Shown: positions 27,145 through 37,121 of the stretch, piece after piece
Position numbering within the stretch: position 1 is the first letter of the stretch
Layout: each line of letters opens with the position of its first letter
Source: Secundilactobacillus mixtipabuli
GTDB taxonomy: Bacteria > Bacillota > Bacilli > Lactobacillales > Lactobacillaceae
Assembly: GCF_002217925.1 (NCBI RefSeq)
Contig: NZ_BCMF01000001.1
Span: 124,001 to 188,000, forward strand
Length of the DNA stretch: 64,000 bases
Direction: 5' to 3'
Notes under the pieces: model-generated
What the model saw: only the letters and a program-made list of their open reading frames with translations
Database searches by the model: none
What the model was told of the DNA's origin: nothing
Position numbers and translations under genes: made by a program

Positions 27145-30100
27145 TCAATCGTTTTTGCGTTGTGATTTAGCCATTAAGCCCACAATGCTCAGCAAAATGA
27201 CAAGGCCTAATAACGCTAACCAGTTCTTTGCCAACCATTCACCAGTTTGAGGTAAGAACCCTTTGCTACCCGTGGTACCAACGTTACTTGTATGGGCCTG
27301 CGGTGTAGCGCCGGTTTGGGTGCTTGAATCAGTCGTAATGCCTGATTCTGGTGCTGGTGGCACAAAGTCTGGATCAGTTGTATCTGGTTCTTCTGGCGTA
27401 TGCGGTTCTTCTTCAGGAGGTGTGATGCTGCGGTTGTAGTAAACCACCTTAGCGCTCACTGGGTCGTTAGTCATTGCCACTCCAGTTGCCGTTAAGCCTT
27501 CCCGTTCTGGTGCTTGGCCTTGACTAATTCCTGTCTGGTAACCATCCGCCGTGTAGTCACTTTCAGTAATCTGATAGTGAGTCCCGTTCGGTACGTTCCA
27601 GCGAATTGTTTCGCCATCCTTCAGAGTAAACGTGCTGCTGCCATCCGCTTCAAGCATCAACTGACCCGTTTCGATCCCGCCAATCGCGGAAGTCTTCACG
27701 TATTCAATCGTCTGAGTCAACGGATTCATCTGATCGTCAAGGAACCGAATGCTGAATTCGAACTCGCGATCACGTTCGCCGTTTTCACCCAATACTGACT
27801 TAGTTAAGGATAACCAAGCCATTTGAGGAACAACTGGTCGATCGTTGATGAAGGTTACTGAATGCATCTGACCGTTGCCAATCGTCATCTGCTCAGTCAT
27901 AGTACCCTGCACGATGCTGTCATTGTCAATCTGATGACTTGTTTCGTAGTCGCCGTCAACAGTTTCACTAATCATCATGCGCGTACCTGTCGGTAAGTTG
28001 CTGATTTGCAGCCGTTCGCCGCCCTTCAACTGAACCTTGAGCTGACCTTCCACAAAGGTCACGTTACTCGTAATCTGATGCCCATCAGCATCAGTTCTGG
28101 TTGCAGTGTAGGTACCCGCAAACGCCTCATCCGTCTTCCATTCACCGTCATTATCTGTATCCTCAGTCTGTACGTCCAGCGTGAATTCGAACTGTTGGTT
28201 CTTGTCAGCGTCAGTAATGGCACCCGTCAGCTTCTTGCCAAGAACCACGTTGCCCGTTTCAACACTGTTAGTAAAGACCACCTTTTGCTGGTTAATTTCA
28301 TCCAACACAACTGGGTCAGCTACTAAGCCATTTTCTGGTTTTTCGCTATTGATAGCCCAAGTTGTAGACATGTTGGTAATTTCAGGATCGACTTCATTAA
28401 CTTGGAACCGTTCCTCATCATTCAACGGTAAGTTATCGATCACAGCGTACTGACCTGCTCTAAGTTCAAGTTTAGCAACACCGTCAGTAAACTGAACTTT
28501 GGTAGCAGTCACTTGGCCATTACTGTCGTAGATCTTCAAATCATACTCGCCATTGAAGCCCGTATTAGTGATCCACTTATCGGCGTCATCTTCACCATCA
28601 GTGTCACCGCCTTCAGTGTCACCATCTTCATTACCATCAGTATCTTCGCCTTCGTTACCGTCAGTATCAGTACCCGGATTCTTATCCTCTTTCTGAGCAG
28701 CCACATTAAATTTGAACTTGTGGTGGTCATCAGTGTAAGCGCCCTTAACGACCTTATCTACTCGAAGACTACCAACTTTACGAACGTTCCGATACTGAAC
28801 AACTTGAGTCTTATCTTCTACAATAGTGACTTCTGGAAGATTATCATCAGTCTCTTCCTGGAAACCACCGATATTGTTTACTTTCCATGTCGCCGTTAAA
28901 CCATGTTTCTCTGTTTCACTAATCGTTAACTCAACGCCTTCTGGTAAACCAGAGATTGTTACCTTATCGTCAGCTTTCAGAGAAACTAGAGCAACACCGT
29001 TTTCGTCAAATTCAATCTTCTTTTCGGTTGTTCCGCTAATATCAATATCGTATTCCTTGTTAGCTACCGTGTCTTTAGAAGCATTGATGCCTTGGATTTT
29101 GAACTCATATTCTTTGTCCTTATCCGCTTCGTCATGAGAAGCAACCAACTTGTTCAACTCAATTTTACCGGTAGCTAACTTGTTAGTGAAACGTACGTGT
29201 GCAGTAGCATCTTTATCAACGGTAATCTTACCGGAAGTTTTGCTAGTGCCTGTATCGTTGCCAACTTCCCAAGTGGTAGTTACTGTCTCATCTTCATGTT
29301 CAATAACCCGATATTTACCAGTTGGTAAGTTCTTCACTTCGAGCTTTTCACCCGGCTTGATTGAAACCGGTGCTTTGCCATCTGTAAAGGTTACCTTGAT
29401 GTCACGCGTTTCACCATTTGTGTCTCGCAGAGTAGCGTTGAATTTACCAGTCAGCTCTTCAGCATTCTTGCCGTCTTCATCTAATTCAAGTGCTCTGATG
29501 GTAAAGTTAACGTTCTCATCTGTTGGATATGAGCCTTGCGCCCGTTTCTCTAGCACCAGGTTACCGTTGTCGGAGCGAGTGTTCGTGTAGTTCACAGCGG
29601 TTTCTTCGCCATCCAGGATCTTAATATCATCGGTATCTGCATCTTCCTTTTCGTCTTCTTTGTCAATGTTATGGCTGACATTGAAGTCAGGATGTTTCTC
29701 TTCAAATACCTGTAGCTTAATACCTACTGGTAAGCCGAGAATCTTCACGTTATCCTTGTCACTCATATGAACGGTTGCTTGACCTTTGTCATTAAAGCGA
29801 AGTTTGTTTAACCCCGCAATATTCGAATCAACCGCATATGTCTGCTCTTTGACTTTGTCTATAGAGTCCTCAGCCGCCTGAATAGTAAACTTAAATTCAG
29901 TCGCCTGATCACCAGGTAACTGGTTCAATACCCGCTTGTTTAACTCTAATGAACCATGCGGCAACGCATTAGTGTACTTTACACTCTCGATATCATCAGG
30001 ATCCGTCAATGTGATAGTAGGAATCTTCTCTGTTTCGCTACTAGAAGTAGCTGTCTTCCAAGAAGTTTCAATGTTTGGATCTGAATCATCAGATAAGTTT

Positions 30101-33100
30101 TCCGCAATAGTAAATTTTTCACCCAGCGGTAAGTTTCTTATTCTAATACCCTGATCACCGGTTAATTTTACTGTAGCTACACCATTAGTAAATCTAACCT
30201 TTTCAGGTAATCCAGATTGTCCGCCGGAAACGGTGTACTTCATAGCTGGGTATGTGCCATCGTTTTTAGAATCGGTTTTGATTTCAAACTCGAACTCTTC
30301 ATCTGCTTTAATATTACCAGCAATTCCCTTGGTAATTTGCAGCTGGCCTGACTTGAGCGTACTGTTCTTCACGTCGATGGTTTGGGGGTTATTAGTGTTG
30401 ATCACAGCTGAGCCAGAATTACCCTCAGTGTAGTCCTCACCATTGATCGACCAAGTCGTGGTCATCCCAGTATCTTCTTCAGTTACCGTAAGCTTAACGC
30501 CTTCTGGCAAGCCAACTAACCTGAGCTGTTCGTTATTTCGTAGGCTAAAGGTAGCTTCACCTGCATCGTTAAACTTCAGGTCGCCTGGTCTACTACCTTC
30601 ATTCCTGTACGTGTTCCCTTTAACTTTATCGGTTGGATCAGCTACAATCGTGAACTTATAGGTTTTATCCAATTCACCTTCAGTTTCGCTGCTAACCGTC
30701 TTGTTAACAACCAGGTCACCTTTGGCAGCCGTGTTCTTAAAGTAAACTGTCACTGGAGATGCTGTTGTTGGGTTCAGCTTAAATGGTTCAGTCTTCTTAC
30801 CCCAAATTGGATCTCCTTTGTTGACGGTAATCTGAGTTGTAAAGTCATCTCGATCACTGGTTTCACGTACATCGTAATACTGAGGTGACTCCTGACCGTT
30901 AGCATCAAACTTTTCAAGTGGTAAGCCAATAATTGTCAGCTTATCATTAGCAGGTACTGTGATTGTTTCACTAACACCATTCCGGAAGGTTACTTCGCCA
31001 CCTTCGAAAAGCTTGTAAGTGCCTTGAAGCTGAGTATCCACATTACCATTTTCATCAACTGTGCGAACCTCAAAGTCAAATTCTTTATCCTCATCGAGAT
31101 TCTGAGTGGCTTTACTAATTGTCAAATTAGCTGGTAATGTTGGATAGTTCTTAAATTCATAGGCTTGCTTATCCCATCCATCTTCTTTAGCTGATTTTTC
31201 GTTAAAATCTAGCGGTGCCATTTGACCAGAGTAGTTATCCGGTGGCGATACTTCGACAATTCTATAATTTGCCAATGTACCCAGTAGATAGTAGTAAATA
31301 TATCCCTCTGGATTAGAGGTCATTGGATCAATGGTTTTACCGTCCATTCCGACTGCATTTTCCCATTCGCCATGGTTACCAATCCGTTGTTGCAATTGGA
31401 AGGTTGCGCCTGGGAGAGGCTCGCCGGTAACCCCGTCAATTTTACGGAACCGGAGGCCCCAACTCTTCATGAAGGCATTACCTGTTCCATCGATATCTCC
31501 TTCGTAGTCAGAAGAGTGACTACCGGCTTCGATACTGACGTGGTTCTTATATTGAGTCGCCTGTTCCAGCATAATCGACTTGTATCTCACAGCTAGTGGC
31601 CGGTCAACCTTGATCTTTAACTGGATAGTAAACTTGGTGTTGGAGTTATAAGCGACCTCATAGTCCCTATCTTTTACCAACTTGATTTCGTTCCCATTAG
31701 GAACTACCCCAACGTTAAAGCCGTCACCGTTCGCTGTAAACAGTGGTTCCACAAAGGCAAGTTCCAGATCTGATTCTTTGGTTGAGTGCATCTGATCATC
31801 CGACAATTGATCAGTAATAACTGGATAACCAATATCTTCGCCAAATGCATTCAGCACAACTTCCCAATCAATCGTGTTGGTATCTTTGCCTTTTTGGCTG
31901 CTCTTTTGACCATAAATACCATCGGAACTTACAGACTCATGCGCTTCAACTGCCTTTAGGTCGACGTCTCCATAACTGACTTGCGCTTTGTTCCAGAACT
32001 CATGATTCTTAGGAATTGAGGATGGCTTTTCATCACCCTTCTTCCACGCGTCAATGTCAATTGGTGTATCAAATTCGAGCCTAAAGTTAGCATATTTCTG
32101 ATCTGAAACCTTATCCGTAAATTCAATGGTAAATGTTCGTTGATCAGCATTGTCATCTGTCCATGTCAATACATAGTCTTCATCTTCTGTCAGTTGAGCT
32201 CTGTCCTCGCCCTTTTCATTCAGGGCATACAACTTGTAGCCTGAATCAATAAACTTCAGGTATTGAGGACTCTTAGTATTCAAAGTATCTGTGATCGTAA
32301 CCTTGTCAACTTGTCCCGCACCCTTACCAAAGTAATGGTTTAAGTGACTCCCAAATTTAACATTCCAGGTCACAGAGTTATTACCTTTAATACCGTTTTC
32401 TTTATCAAGGTTTAAGGCGCCGCTCTTCTCTGAACCATCGCGGATCTTTCCATCGATAAAGGCTTCTTTTTGACCATAATCATAATGGCCCTCATCAGTT
32501 GCAGCACCTACACGATTGGTATGTGATAAGCTGCCCCATTCATGAGCCGTATCGAAGGTGATTTCAATTTGTTTTTTAGAGAAACTGCTATCAAACACAA
32601 ATCGAATTGCCTTTCGATCAGTATCATTTTTGTCTGAACTAAAATTAAACGGATTATTACCGCCAACTTCACTGGTATCTTTAACGGTACCCTCAGTCAT
32701 GGTTACACTACCACCTGATGGTAATACTTTAATGTTATGAACGTCGGTGTAATCAACACCTTCTGGCAGTAGGTCCACAACCGTAAGTGTGGTGAATGCA
32801 CGCCCTCCAGCATTGGCCGTTACCTTCCAGTTAATGTGCGCTTTACCATCTTGATGAACTTCTCGTGAAAGTTCACCTTCCTTCACGATTAATCCGCCAT
32901 CGTTACTCGGAATTTCCACATTAGAAGTTTTACCAAAAAGTTCAAGCGTGAATTGATTCTTTACATCGCCAACTTTACCAGCAACTTCTTTTGTGTCGTA
33001 CGCCAGAGTAATTGTTTTATTGTCCTTCAGCAGTTCATACAATTCTTTAGCTGGATCTTCGTCTGAATCTTCAGCTGGTTTTGCTGGTTTGAGAATTAGT

Positions 33101-35052
33101 TGCGTACTGCTGCTTTGGGGATCCTTAACAAAACTAGTAGTAACATCGTTACCACCAATCATAATCACTGGCATCGAGCCTTTCGCAAATTCATGCGAAC
33201 CACTCAATGTATCCGTTAATACCATTTCTCTGATAGCTTCAATAGCTTGCTCTTCGTTGCCAAACTGATCCATATTGAAATCAATTTTTGCTTCCCATGA
33301 GTAAGTATCCGTATCAGGATTATAATTTGTAGCGGTTTTACCTAAGCGAGTAGTTGATACAGAAGCAGTATCTTTTTCTAGCTCGATGTCCTTACTAATT
33401 TGACCGCCAACTTCGTTCCAAAATGTGCCATTCGCAATCTTATCGTAAGTTGTGAGCACCTTGAACGTAATGTTCGTGTCGACCTCTAAATTATCGTTAC
33501 CCTTGAGAATCAGCTTATTAGCGTTATTGCTGTCAGCTTCTATGAACTTGTCAGAAATATCTTCGCCATCGTCATTAAAAGCTTGCCAGCCGCCTTTTAC
33601 AAAGCTATGTTTATCGCCTTTAGGGTTAATCAAATCCTCCAGCACGAGATCGCTATACTTGACCTTTTCTCCCTTAACTGCTAATTCAACTGTCCACTCG
33701 ATTTGCCGATTGCCAATAAACTTGCCTTCCTTTGATAGCAGTGCTTTGGTTTCTATCGGATCGATTGTCCAGTTTGATTCACCATTGTATTCAAAATCAA
33801 TTGGACCAGTACCCGTGTATGTTTGTTCCAGCATTAACTCATAGTCAACTGCCGTTGCATTCATTTTTTCGTTAACAAAGGTAATGGTCACTTTTTGGCT
33901 TTCACTATCATCACCAGGTTCAAGTGCCCAAGTGGCGAAAACTTCACCATCATGAGCAAGTGATCCGCCTTTGCTACCTTTAACTTCTGCCATCCCTTTA
34001 ATGTAGAAAGTGTAGAAGTCTTGGTTTTTAACTTGATAACCGCCCAGTTTCTTTAAAAGTGATTCTGAATCCCAGTTATAGTAGATTTTAAAATCTTTTA
34101 GGCTGCTAACGTCTAGCGGCTCACCGGGAGTTAATTTGTGAGTTTCGCCATTAGCTTCAATCGATACTGAATCAAACAAACTACTTTTGACACCCTCGCC
34201 CGCGTTTTCCTTAAGCAGTTTTCCTAAGTCTGTGCCAGCGCGAGTCGCCTTCTTACTCTGCCCTTCCCGTTCCGCACCATCCGACTTACTTTCAGCCGTC
34301 ACAGATTTACTGTTCTTCTTCAGCGCGTCTTCAGTCTTGGCAGTTTCTTTCTTCTGATCTTCGGCATCCTGTTCAGCCTTTTTATCGGCCTGCCGTTGAT
34401 CTTCAGCATCATCTTTAGCAACGTCCTTCACAGGTGCTTCAGCTTGGGCTGCTTGCTGAGCCTCCTGCGAGGCAATAAATGACGTTAGAGATTGTAATAG
34501 GTTCGCTGGCAGTTCAGTTGCTTTGCCAGCTTGTGCCATATCTTCTTCATTGGTATTTTCTTTGACCACTGTCAGCGGCTGCAGGTAAGCACGTTGCGTA
34601 CCCAAAGCTACTGGCAGGATCATCTTCGTCATCGTTTCCTTGAACTGAACCGGCAGCTTCAGCTTGAAAGTCGCGGTGGTTTCCACGTTCTTCCACTTCA
34701 GCTGCGGTTGTTCCTTCTTGCGGCGTTCGTAGATCAGGGTCGCGTTAGTATCCGCCACGGCAGACTCCGCCTTCACCTCATCTTTAAGGACTTCCAGTTG
34801 GTCTTCGGGCAGCCACATTGCTGCGCCACCCTTCGCGTTTTCGCCATCCTTATTGTTCACCGTCACCGTCATTTCCAGCTCACTGGTTTCGTTGACCTTC
34901 ACTTGGTGCAACTTATTACCTTCTGAATCGCTAAGCTGGACGCCAGATAATTCGGTCCTAGACCTATCATCTGCCAGTGCCAGCACGCTTTGATAACAAG
35001 TTCCGAACACAAGCGTGATCACTGAAACCACTTGGATCAGTACTTTCTTCAT
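27145..35052 (-). CDS. Giant LPxTG-anchored adhesin with nine tandem beta-sandwich repeats
   Basis: 2635 residues. Signal peptide (1-27), an N-terminal domain to about 185, a highly charged Ala/Lys/Glu/Asp stalk (about 190-275), several collagen-binding-like/isopeptide modules to about 1190, one Cna-B/SpaA-type module (RFRKIDGVTGEPLPGATFQL, near 1195), then nine repeats of about 110-150 residues that each open like GxLxxxK and carry TFTDGKA.. and NLPTGxxxxVxE phrases (about 1300-2540). An Asp/Glu/Gly-rich insertion sits in the seventh. A Pro/Thr linker leads to LPQTG (about 2599), a membrane helix and KSQRKND. It would be anchored to peptidoglycan by sortase. GGAGG lies 7 bases before the ATG. 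The sigma-like gene is directly upstream. Confidence 0.9.
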   Translation of the reverse strand: MKKVLIQVVSVITLVFGTCYQSVLALADDRSRTELSGVQLSDSEGNKLHQVKVNETSELEMTVTVNNKDGENAKGGAAMWLPEDQLEVLKDEVKAESAVADTNATLIYERRKKEQPQLKWKNVETTATFKLKLPVQFKETMTKMILPVALGTQRAYLQPLTVVKENTNEEDMAQAGKATELPANLLQSLTSFIASQEAQQAAQAEAPVKDVAKDDAEDQRQADKKAEQDAEDQKKETAKTEDALKKNSKSVTAESKSDGAEREGQSKKATRAGTDLGKLLKENAGEGVKSSLFDSVSIEANGETHKLTPGEPLDVSSLKDFKIYYNWDSESLLKKLGGYQVKNQDFYTFYIKGMAEVKGSKGGSLAHDGEVFATWALEPGDDSESQKVTITFVNEKMNATAVDYELMLEQTYTGTGPIDFEYNGESNWTIDPIETKALLSKEGKFIGNRQIEWTVELAVKGEKVKYSDLVLEDLINPKGDKHSFVKGGWQAFNDDGEDISDKFIEADSNNANKLILKGNDNLEVDTNITFKVLTTYDKIANGTFWNEVGGQISKDIELEKDTASVSTTRLGKTATNYNPDTDTYSWEAKIDFNMDQFGNEEQAIEAIREMVLTDTLSGSHEFAKGSMPVIMIGGNDVTTSFVKDPQSSSTQLILKPAKPAEDSDEDPAKELYELLKDNKTITLAYDTKEVAGKVGDVKNQFTLELFGKTSNVEIPSNDGGLIVKEGELSREVHQDGKAHINWKVTANAGGRAFTTLTVVDLLPEGVDYTDVHNIKVLPSGGSVTMTEGTVKDTSEVGGNNPFNFSSDKNDTDRKAIRFVFDSSFSKKQIEITFDTAHEWGSLSHTNRVGAATDEGHYDYGQKEAFIDGKIRDGSEKSGALNLDKENGIKGNNSVTWNVKFGSHLNHYFGKGAGQVDKVTITDTLNTKSPQYLKFIDSGYKLYALNEKGEDRAQLTEDEDYVLTWTDDNADQRTFTIEFTDKVSDQKYANFRLEFDTPIDIDAWKKGDEKPSSIPKNHEFWNKAQVSYGDVDLKAVEAHESVSSDGIYGQKSSQKGKDTNTIDWEVVLNAFGEDIGYPVITDQLSDDQMHSTKESDLELAFVEPLFTANGDGFNVGVVPNGNEIKLVKDRDYEVAYNSNTKFTIQLKIKVDRPLAVRYKSIMLEQATQYKNHVSIEAGSHSSDYEGDIDGTGNAFMKSWGLRFRKIDGVTGEPLPGATFQLQQRIGNHGEWENAVGMDGKTIDPMTSNPEGYIYYYLLGTLANYRIVEVSPPDNYSGQMAPLDFNEKSAKEDGWDKQAYEFKNYPTLPANLTISKATQNLDEDKEFDFEVRTVDENGNVDTQLQGTYKLFEGGEVTFRNGVSETITVPANDKLTIIGLPLEKFDANGQESPQYYDVRETSDRDDFTTQITVNKGDPIWGKKTEPFKLNPTTASPVTVYFKNTAAKGDLVVNKTVSSETEGELDKTYKFTIVADPTDKVKGNTYRNEGSRPGDLKFNDAGEATFSLRNNEQLRLVGLPEGVKLTVTEEDTGMTTTWSINGEDYTEGNSGSAVINTNNPQTIDVKNSTLKSGQLQITKGIAGNIKADEEFEFEIKTDSKNDGTYPAMKYTVSGGQSGLPEKVRFTNGVATVKLTGDQGIRIRNLPLGEKFTIAENLSDDSDPNIETSWKTATSSSETEKIPTITLTDPDDIESVKYTNALPHGSLELNKRVLNQLPGDQATEFKFTIQAAEDSIDKVKEQTYAVDSNIAGLNKLRFNDKGQATVHMSDKDNVKILGLPVGIKLQVFEEKHPDFNVSHNIDKEDEKEDADTDDIKILDGEETAVNYTNTRSDNGNLVLEKRAQGSYPTDENVNFTIRALELDEDGKNAEELTGKFNATLRDTNGETRDIKVTFTDGKAPVSIKPGEKLEVKNLPTGKYRVIEHEDETVTTTWEVGNDTGTSKTSGKITVDKDATAHVRFTNKLATGKIELNKLVASHDEADKDKEYEFKIQGINASKDTVANKEYDIDISGTTEKKIEFDENGVALVSLKADDKVTISGLPEGVELTISETEKHGLTATWKVNNIGGFQEETDDNLPEVTIVEDKTQVVQYRNVRKVGSLRVDKVVKGAYTDDHHKFKFNVAAQKEDKNPGTDTDGNEGEDTDGNEDGDTEGGDTDGEDDADKWITNTGFNGEYDLKIYDSNGQVTATKVQFTDGVAKLELRAGQYAVIDNLPLNDEERFQVNEVDPEITNMSTTWAINSEKPENGLVADPVVLDEINQQKVVFTNSVETGNVVLGKKLTGAITDADKNQQFEFTLDVQTEDTDNDGEWKTDEAFAGTYTATRTDADGHQITSNVTFVEGQLKVQLKGGERLQISNLPTGTRMMISETVDGDYETSHQIDNDSIVQGTMTEQMTIGNGQMHSVTFINDRPVVPQMAWLSLTKSVLGENGERDREFEFSIRFLDDQMNPLTQTIEYVKTSAIGGIETGQLMLEADGSSTFTLKDGETIRWNVPNGTHYQITESDYTADGYQTGISQGQAPEREGLTATGVAMTNDPVSAKVVYYNRSITPPEEEPHTPEEPDTTDPDFVPPAPESGITTDSSTQTGATPQAHTSNVGTTGSKGFLPQTGEWLAKNWLALLGLVILLSIVGLMAKSQRKND

Positions 35053-35190
35053 AAGAATGCCTCCGTTTCCTGTGCATAAGCGCTGACCTATTCAATATAT
35101 TCAACATACCAAATAGTTGTGTACACGTTTTGCACTTTTTGTAACATTATTATGAAGAGCATTTTTCTTGAAATGACGGTACCGTTCGTG

Positions 35191-35706
35191 TTAGCGATCC
35201 ATTAATTTACTCCGAATCCGTTTCTGCCACTTGTAAATGGTTTGGCGGGAAACGCCCCATTTCTGACTAATTTCACTAGGTGTCAGCTGATAATAGATCC
35301 GGTCGATCAAGAAGCGGCGTTCGGCCTCGTTGCATTGGCCAAGCCAGCCCTTTAACAAATCGGTATCGATAGTGTCTGCTACCACGTCCAGGGTTTGCGG
35401 TACGCCGGATAAATCAACTTCACCACTCTCCAGATGACTGGCTTCACGTTGCTTAGCCTGCAGCTGATTCAAAAATCGCCGATATAACGCCTGGTGAGCA
35501 TACGCCAGAAACTGTTTCGGTAATTCAGTCGGCTCTTGCGGGTACTTCTGATAAATTGCGACAAAGAGCAACCAGCCTTCCTGAACCAAGTCCTCAAAGC
35601 GGGCGTCATTTTGACGAATCCCCAGTTTCTTTAACGCACTGTAAATGATGAGCTGGTGGTCGTCCTCTGCTAAAAAGTCAAAAGCTGCTTGTGCTGTTCT
35701 ATCCAT
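35191..35706 (-). CDS. Sigma-70-like factor (ComX/SigH-type), short
   Basis: 171 residues. The N-terminal part (FEDLVQEGWLLFVAIYQKYP) fits sigma region 2 and the C-terminal part (LTPSEISQKWGVSRQTIYKWQKRIRSKLM) is a region-4 helix-turn-helix. The size and shape match the competence-type alternative sigma factors of lactobacilli. It would direct RNA polymerase to special promoters. It is 138 bases upstream of the giant adhesin in the same direction with no terminator between, so it may be co-transcribed with, or control, that gene. Confidence 0.7.
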   Translation of the reverse strand: MDRTAQAAFDFLAEDDHQLIIYSALKKLGIRQNDARFEDLVQEGWLLFVAIYQKYPQEPTELPKQFLAYAHQALYRRFLNQLQAKQREASHLESGEVDLSGVPQTLDVVADTIDTDLLKGWLGQCNEAERRFLIDRIYYQLTPSEISQKWGVSRQTIYKWQKRIRSKLMDR

Positions 35707-35778
35707 TATATGAACCCCTTTTTAAAAGTGATCCATAGCGCTATGGTCGAGGATAGAATAGCAAAATCACAAGCCACC

Positions 35779-35803
35779 AAAAAAAGCGCTAACAGCGCTT
35801 TTT
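35779..35803. terminator. Short bidirectional terminator
   Basis: AGCGCT-AAC-AGCGCT flanked by A7 and T5, between the sigma-like gene and the ComK-like gene; in the leftward direction it would end the latter's transcript. Confidence 0.65.
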
Positions 35804-35967
35804 ATCACTCATCTCATAACAGTATCCGTTCAACGCAAATTTTCTGAAGATGTTAAACACTTCACCCTATCTGTTCATATCGTAAATGACCTAGGCCAAT
35901 TTGTAACTCAGCAGCCATTTTGTTTGTTCAAAAACTCATTCGTTAATCTTCGCGTCATGGGGTAGCA

Positions 35968-36657
35968 TCATCCCGCCAGTTTGCGACTTAACTGTTCTAA
36001 ATTAAGGGCATTTTTACGCGTCACAAAATCCCGGACTTCTTTTTCTGACAGCTCATCTGGTAACGCAATTGTGGTGGAAATACACGCGGCCGTTTTCTGA
36101 TAGTATCTCAAAATATCCAGACATTTGCCTCGTCGTTTGATCATCGCTTGTTCGCTATGCGGTATTCGCACGACTGAAATCGAAGGATAATGAATGAGAG
36201 ATTTAAGATCAATATACTCCCATATTTCTCCAGATGTGTACACCCGAACCCAACTATTGTTACTTGCATTGCGCTTACCAACCGGGACCAGCAGGAAATC
36301 ACCGCACACGTACGGCACGAATTTTTTGACGCCGACGATTTTTGCCACGCCACCAACATCCGCATGCGCGTCCAATACGAACTGCAGCTTTAATCGCTTG
36401 ATCAGCACATTAGGTGACAGCCGGCACTTAACCAACCGCTTATTGGCCATCAGTAAAATGGAATTAAAGTCCCCCTGCTCACCTGCAATGTTGATAATCG
36501 CAAATACCTGTCGAAAGTCCGGCAACCATTTTCGGTCATACTCAGCATCAAGCACATCTTCTGGCCGAACCGTTTCAATGTCCATGTAGCCCTGCTCATA
36601 CACCCGGTTTCTGAACTCATCGGTGGTGCCAAAAACATCTGGAAATCTAATCATCAA
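35968..36657 (-). CDS. Hypothetical protein, possibly ComK-like regulator
   Basis: 229 residues, soluble, basic. The middle part VGGVAKIVGVKKFVPYVCG, then DFLLVPVGKRNASNNSWVRV resembles the pattern in ComK (AG-K----TKISHKPPIMV, then FLFPT---R---WI-V). Such ComK relatives occur in lactobacilli next to competence or surface genes. The match is by eye and weak; it may be an unrelated transcription factor. Its closeness to a competence-type sigma factor makes a regulatory role more likely. Confidence 0.4.
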   Translation of the reverse strand: MMIRFPDVFGTTDEFRNRVYEQGYMDIETVRPEDVLDAEYDRKWLPDFRQVFAIINIAGEQGDFNSILLMANKRLVKCRLSPNVLIKRLKLQFVLDAHADVGGVAKIVGVKKFVPYVCGDFLLVPVGKRNASNNSWVRVYTSGEIWEYIDLKSLIHYPSISVVRIPHSEQAMIKRRGKCLDILRYYQKTAACISTTIALPDELSEKEVRDFVTRKNALNLEQLSRKLAG

Positions 36658-37121
36658 TATAACTCCTTTAATATTGTATTGGTGATGCCAGGGTAGAATA
36701 ACATATTATTTTTCCGTTCTATACTGGAAACACTCGAAATTGAATAATTCTCATTTAATTATTAATAACCGTCACGACCTCTTCATGAATTCTTCAAACA
36801 TTAACCTTAGTTTGACTACATTTATTTGCGATACTAAGAATTAATAGTGTAGAACGCAAAGGAGGTGTGAATAGTAACTGTTTTGCTGTAAAAGGATATC
36901 AATCTTTGTAAAGTGGTGCTTCTTTATTATACGTATTCTTATGAGTCTGGTAAAAGATATATCAAGGTTAAAGTTAGGCGGTATATTTTCTGTATTAGCT
37001 GATAGCTTATATGTAGTGATTTATAGGAATTTCATTAAAAGGCTTTTTGAGATAAAGCCATCCCGTATAATATGAATAACACCTTACCTTGGTGATTAAA
37101 TTCAATAAGGCGGAACCACTG
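36658..37121. other. Gene-poor region before tnpB, probably including the element's left end
   Basis: A+T-rich. A GGCTTT-(7)-AAAGCC hairpin at 37040-37058 could be the subterminal hairpin of an IS200/IS605 left end. A 44-codon frame at 36941-37075 (starting MSLVKDISRLKLGG) lacks a ribosome binding site. AAAGGAGG at 36859-36866 has no suitable start behind it. No convincing gene. Confidence 0.4.

Noticed and set aside
27145-35052. CRISPR-like or satellite DNA suspected from the repetitive look of the giant adhesin gene
   Set aside because: The repeats are in frame, diverged at DNA level and encode clear beta-sandwich domains; no short identical repeats with unique spacers are present.
36941-37075. 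44-codon frame upstream of tnpB
   Set aside because: No ribosome binding site and it overlaps the presumed left-end hairpin of the IS element.
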